This document shows positions 59,646 to 64,000 of a stretch of 64,000 nucleotides of DNA, in pieces. The number at the start of each line of letters is the position of its first letter. The first letter of the stretch is position 1. The position numbers were made by a program, and so were the translations under genes. The notes under the pieces were generated by a model. That model was not told the DNA's origin and ran no database searches. It saw nothing but the letters and a program-made list of their open reading frames with translations. The stretch lies in the NCBI GenBank assembly GCA_030063045.1, contig JAQSEB010000105.1:124001-188000 (forward strand), written 5' to 3'. Source of the stretch: Pratylenchus scribneri (lineage: Eukaryota > Nematoda > Chromadorea > Rhabditida > Pratylenchidae).

Positions 59646-60810
59646 ATTCAACAACAATTGGCCAATCAAATTGTCCAATTATAATTGGAATTAATAAATT
59701 TATAAAATGAAAATGTACAATCCATAAATTTATCGAAATATATAAATAATTCGAATTCTATTGTATATTCGATGTTTCATTTTTCATTGTAATCAATTTT
59801 GTCCATAATTTCTTTTTTTTTCTTTTCAATGAGCTAAATTTTTTGAAAGTTCCCTCGAAAACTATCCAATATATCCACTCAATTCTAGAAATTTTAATGT
59901 TTCCACCAATTTTTTGGGCCATTTTTTTGCATAATTCTGATTAGAAGAAGAAATTAAGAAAGATAAAGATTTTAGAAAATATTTTATTTAATTGAATAAA
60001 TATTGTAAAATGTTATCATTATCACAACAAATTGTGTTTTGCTCAAATTTGGCGCTGGCGGGGATATGATTGGCCTTGCCCATCCGAAAAATGAGGGAAA
60101 AACATTAGAAAATGAGAAGAAAATGTGGAATTAAATTTCAATATTTTAGTGATATTTTTAATAATCCAAAAAAATTTAGCACACATGAAAAATTACTTTA
60201 ATAAATTTAAAAAGGGTACAAAATTAATTTAAATTAGAAATATTTTATTCAAATTCTCAATTCCATCAAATTTGTTGATAATTTATTTGATATGATTCTG
60301 TCACATTCACCCCTTTCAAATTTCAACGGAACCGTTTCATTGTAAATAAAAAGTGGAATTTTTCACTCTCCTTTAAAGGCCTTTTTCCACGAGCATTGGA
60401 ATTTTTTTTGAAAATGATTGACCATTTCCTCCCTCCTTCTTTCTCACTTCAAATTTTCTTGGCCAATTTTGTCCCAATGAATATATATGATACCCTTTGG
60501 CCCATTGGAAAATTGCTGGTTTCCTTCCTGAGACTCAAAAATGTTTTTGATGTACTCAAAAAAATTGGTCAAAATATTTGTCTGGTGGAATTTTTGTCAA
60601 ATTCAAACAAAATGAATATCATTTTTGAATTTTGTGGAATGCTTCAATTTTAAATTTCATTGGATGAATAATATTCGGCTATTCTGAAAATTGCGGCGAA
60701 AATTCGTTCGGAAATAAACGAAGAAAAGGGAAACGATTATATGGCCATTTACTATTCCCAAATATTTTGTGGCCCTTTTTGAACTTTGCCAATGGCAAAT
60801 GCCATAAAAT
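59646..60810. other. Intergenic region with a pepsin-gene 3' fragment
   Basis: About 1.16 kb. 60015-60135 copies the last part of the pepsin-like gene (see the pseudogene entry). 60168-60292 resembles the sequence on either side of the 26-kb minisatellite. The frame at 60396-60653 is Phe-rich and unrecognised. Confidence 0.6.
60015..60135 (+). pseudogene. Duplicated 3' fragment of the pepsin-like gene
   Basis: Matches 56915-57035 closely: CACAACAAATTGTGTTTTGC, then a GGNGGGNATATGATTGGCCTTGCCCATCC stretch and GAGAAGAAAAT-GGAATT past the stop. A two-base loss (GCTCAAATTTGG against GCCGTCAAATTTGG) breaks the frame. No other exons of the gene are nearby. Confidence 0.8.
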
Positions 60811-63800
60811 ATGTTCGCCGGTGATAATCCTGAAGGAAAAAAAGAAACTCAAAAAAGTGCCACTGAATTTGATTCTGGTAAATTTACAAATAAAAAGACC
60901 GGCGGATTGAAACAAGAAGAAAGGTAAATTAATGGCGAAAAGATAACAAATAAATTTAATGTATTTTGAATTAATTTTCAGTGAAGAATTAATTGTGATT
61001 GGTTGCAGTAGCAGTGAAGAATCATCTTCGAGGAAAACAATTTTGGCATTGGAAGAATATCAAAAAACGGTGCCATTCGTCAATCTTGGCCATTTTTTCA
61101 TTCCCACTTCGCCGAGAATGAAGAAAAAAATGCCACAAATTGGTCAATGAATTTTGATTAATTTTATAAAATTTATTGGATTTTTAGAGTCCAAATCTGA
61201 ATCGCCTCCACCTTCATCGGCGAATGACCAAAATGGGGCAAAATGGGGCCAACAAAAACAGCCAAAAAGGCAGCATCGTTTGGCCACAAGTTCATCCATT
61301 GTTTTTGATCAAACTCAGGTGAAAAATGAAGGAAAGTATTTGGAATGAAAAAATTGACAAAATTTGTTCAGCAGAATTGCATCCAAATTACCCATCAAAA
61401 TTATATGTCCATTGTGGACTTTTCGCCAACAACGCCACCGGCAAATTTACCCAAATTTCCAACAAATCCGCCAAATTCATCAAATAAAAATGAGGAAAAA
61501 TCTGAAAATTATGGCGAACCACCGCCCAAGTAAATTCAATTGAGGGAATAGCTTAATTATTTAGATTCAAATTCATTCAGATATTCGGAAAAGGTGAACA
61601 AAATGATGGGAGGTGGTTCATCTCCAATTCTTTGCACTCCTCCGCCGGCACCTCCCTCTTCGGCTCGATCAAATTCTCGACAATGTTTTGATGAAAAAAA
61701 TTCCAAAACAAGTACCGAATTAATTTTGCTGAAAGAGAATAATGATCGAGAAATGGAAAATTCTGCGGAGGAATTGGGAACAATTGAAGATGGAGGCGAA
61801 AGGGAAACATGGGGTAAAATATTGAAAGGGGAATTGAATGAATTTATGGACAAATTTGTAAAGGACGCAAAATTGACTTTCTACTTTCGGTCGTGGGATT
61901 TGCCGTCGATTTGGCAAATGTTTGGCGTTTTCCATATTTGTGTTTTAAAAATGGAGGAGGTAAAATTCGCATTCATAAAATTAATTTTATATTTTTTAGG
62001 TGCCTTCCTAATTCCGTACACAATGATGGTTTTGCTTGCTGGTCATCAATATTATTTATTTATTTTTAATTTAATTTTGTTTAATTTAGGAATTCCTCTT
62101 TTCTATATGGAATTGGCATTGGGTCAATTCCATCGAAAGGGGGCCATCACAACTTGGGGCAAAATATGTCCCTTATTTAAAGGTGAAAATTGCTTTTTTT
62201 AAGAATAATTAAAACTTAACTTAGAAAGCATTAAAAATCATAGCTTAATTAAAATATGTGAAAAAAATCTATAGAAATTTAAGCCATTATAATTGGGGAA
62301 ATTGCCTTGGACAATTATATTTTTCATTTATGTCAATGTCAAATGTCTAATAAGGGCCCTTCCTATTCATCCTACTGTGCCCCCACTTTTTCCTTATCAT
62401 CCCGTCACTCTATCAATCAAATATTGCCCGAATCTGCCTTTTTATAAACCCGCTCATTTTCCACCAAAATGTTCACGTTTCTATCACTTTTGGAACGTTC
62501 TGTTATCACCAATTATCCGCACAACAGATATATTTAATAAAGTCGAGCCCAACTAATCCCTATCTCATTCATTGAGCCACTGGAGCTTAGGTCTTCGGTG
62601 AAGCCAGGGGCGAGAGCCTGGGCCCAGCTCTCGTCCCAATCACTTTAGCTTAGCCCTAGATTAGGACTAATAATCAGGATAATAATTCCATTTTTTCAAA
62701 GGGATTGGCTATTGTGTGATTATGACCGCATTTTACACGGATTTTTTCTACAATGTGATTATTGCCTATGCCCTCCATTATTTTTATGCCTCATTCACCA
62801 CCCAATTGCCGTGGGGCAAATGCAATGGAGAATGTTGGTGGAAAAATATTTTTATTAATTTAAAATTAAAATTGAAGACAATTCACCGGCTTGCTATGAG
62901 CCAAGCAGTTGGAGTGACCAATCCGATGAATGTGCCCAACAGCCAATTTTGGCCAGCAAAAATGGCTCATATTCTTCTACTGAACAAATTCATCAGCCAA
63001 TTTCGGCTGCTGAAGAATATTTCTAGTCACTTTTGGGATTATATATTTCAAAAATATTTTTTCCAGTAAACATTTTTTGGGTCTTCATGCATCGAAGGCA
63101 TCCATTCCCCATGTCCAACAGAGCATAAATGATTTGGGCCCAATTAATTGGGAAATTGTGGTCAAAAAAATAATAATTTAAAATTAAAACCTACAAAAAA
63201 TATATTTTAGATTTGTCTACTCGTTGTCTACCTAATTTGTTATTTTTCCCTATGGAAGGGAATAAAAATGTCTGGAAAAGTTGTTTGGTTCACTGCAATA
63301 TTCCCTTATGTGGTTTTGGTTTGCCTCCTCATTCGGGGAATTACTTTGCCCGGTGCATATTTTACACTATAATTTATTAATATTTGGATATATTTTTAGG
63401 TTCCGAAAAGGGAATTGCCTATTATTTGAGTCCGGATTTGGAGAAATTGAAGGATCCGGGCGTTTGGCAAGATGCCGCCACACAAGTCCCTCAAATAATT
63501 TAATATTAAGTTTGAGAATTTGTAGGTATTTTTCTCACTTGGACCCGGATTTGGAGTTTTAATGGTAAAAAACCGCAAAAAGAATTAAATATTTTATTTA
63601 TTTTTAGGCCTATTCCTCCTACAATGAATTCCATAATAATGTTTATTTTGACGCTTTATTGACCAGCACAATAAATTGCGCCACAAGCTTTTTGGCCGGT
63701 TTTGTCATTTTCTCCGTTCTGGGCTATATGTCCTGCAAAAGTGGCAAACCAATTCATGAAGTGGCACAGGAAGGACCTGGGTTAGTTTGATTATTTATAA

Positions 63801-64000
63801 CAAAACATTTTAAATCTCCGTTTAATTATGACAAAATATTAATTCAAAATTAAGCCTCGTCTTTGTGGTTTACCCCGAGGCGCTGGCCACAATGCCGGGA
63901 GCCACTGTTTGGTCATTGATTTTCTTCCTCATGCTACTCACTTTGGGATTGGACAGTTCGGTTGGTGAAAAGGCATAAATCCATTTAAAATGTTCACAAT
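60811..64000 (+). CDS. SLC6 monoamine-type transporter (MOD-5/DAT-like), 3' partial
   Basis: Sixteen exons join in phase, 60811-60923 through 63855-63960, and the gene runs off the window. A hydrophilic N-terminus of about 240 aa (Ser/Pro/Glu-rich, with GEPPPK and TPPPAPPSS) precedes TM1. TM1 reads [18 protein letters not shown], where the Asp marks biogenic-amine carriers (Asp98 of SERT). Then come [45 protein letters not shown] and [11 protein letters not shown], and EL2 with [10 protein letters not shown] and [10 protein letters not shown]4-TM7 follow: [45 protein letters not shown] and [11 protein letters not shown]. It is a Na+/Cl--coupled re-uptake carrier, probably neuronal. Serotonin or dopamine cannot be separated here. 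Confidence 0.9.
62348..62680 (+). repeat. Repeat family R1 copy in an SLC6 intron
   Basis: Head AAGGGCCCTTCCTATTCATC, core CACTCTATCAATCAAATATT and tail CCCTAGATTAGGACTAATAA. About 330 bp and one of the most complete copies. Confidence 0.9.

Overview
The window looks like nuclear DNA of a nematode. Almost every gene is split by very short introns (about 40-60 bp, ending in TTTTCAG or TTTTAG). Base composition is strongly AT-rich, and the gene set is animal with nematode hallmarks: several serpentine chemoreceptors, a divergent Cys-loop channel, a patched-related protein, a CYP2/33-like P450 and a MOD-5/DAT-like transporter. A clade IV (tylenchid-like) nematode is my guess from composition, not something the sequence proves. 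Exon models were built by hand from splice signals, reading phase and remembered family motifs; no search was run.

Layout. 1-1886 (+): 3' part of a divergent kinase-like gene. 1925-2530 (-): mks-2/TMEM216, a ciliary transition-zone protein with an X-box-like site upstream. 3272-5108 (+): LTV1 ribosome-biogenesis factor. 5719-7258 (+): arrestin-domain protein. 7493-9397 (-): SLC7/LAT amino-acid transporter. 10411-23683 (-): a complete 35-exon laminin beta gene (lam-1-like, 1,812 aa) whose introns are full of mobile elements. 23684-28685: gene-poor, with a 23-24 bp minisatellite and a triplicated block. 28686-31428 (+): an unrecognised secreted protein of about 808 aa with three divergent internal repeats. 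31594-33178 (-): Sre-like chemoreceptor. 33557-36000 (-): SLC18B1-like MFS transporter. 36373-43143 (-): patched-related protein with satellites in its introns. 43836-46259 (+): cytochrome P450. 46271-48477 (-): Srsx-like GPCR with a foldback element in its TM5 exon. 49799-53870 (+): Cys-loop channel with a 1,020-bp long-TIR element in an intron. 55356-56994 (+): pepsin-like protein lacking both catalytic aspartates. 57330-59645 (+): Str/Srd-type chemoreceptor with a 35-bp satellite in an intron. 60811-64000 (+): monoamine-type SLC6 transporter, cut by the window end.

The genes do not form an operon or pathway; they are unrelated neighbours on both strands. The two main themes are (i) gene content of possible new interest, namely the three-module secreted protein and the catalytically dead secreted aspartic-protease homologue, and (ii) dense transposon and satellite colonisation of introns. 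The elements include a hAT-like element with a clean 8-bp target duplication nested in an older MITE-like repeat, a 9-bp-TSD long-TIR element, a GCGC-rich foldback, at least eight copies of a ~300-bp intronic repeat family, and several minisatellites.
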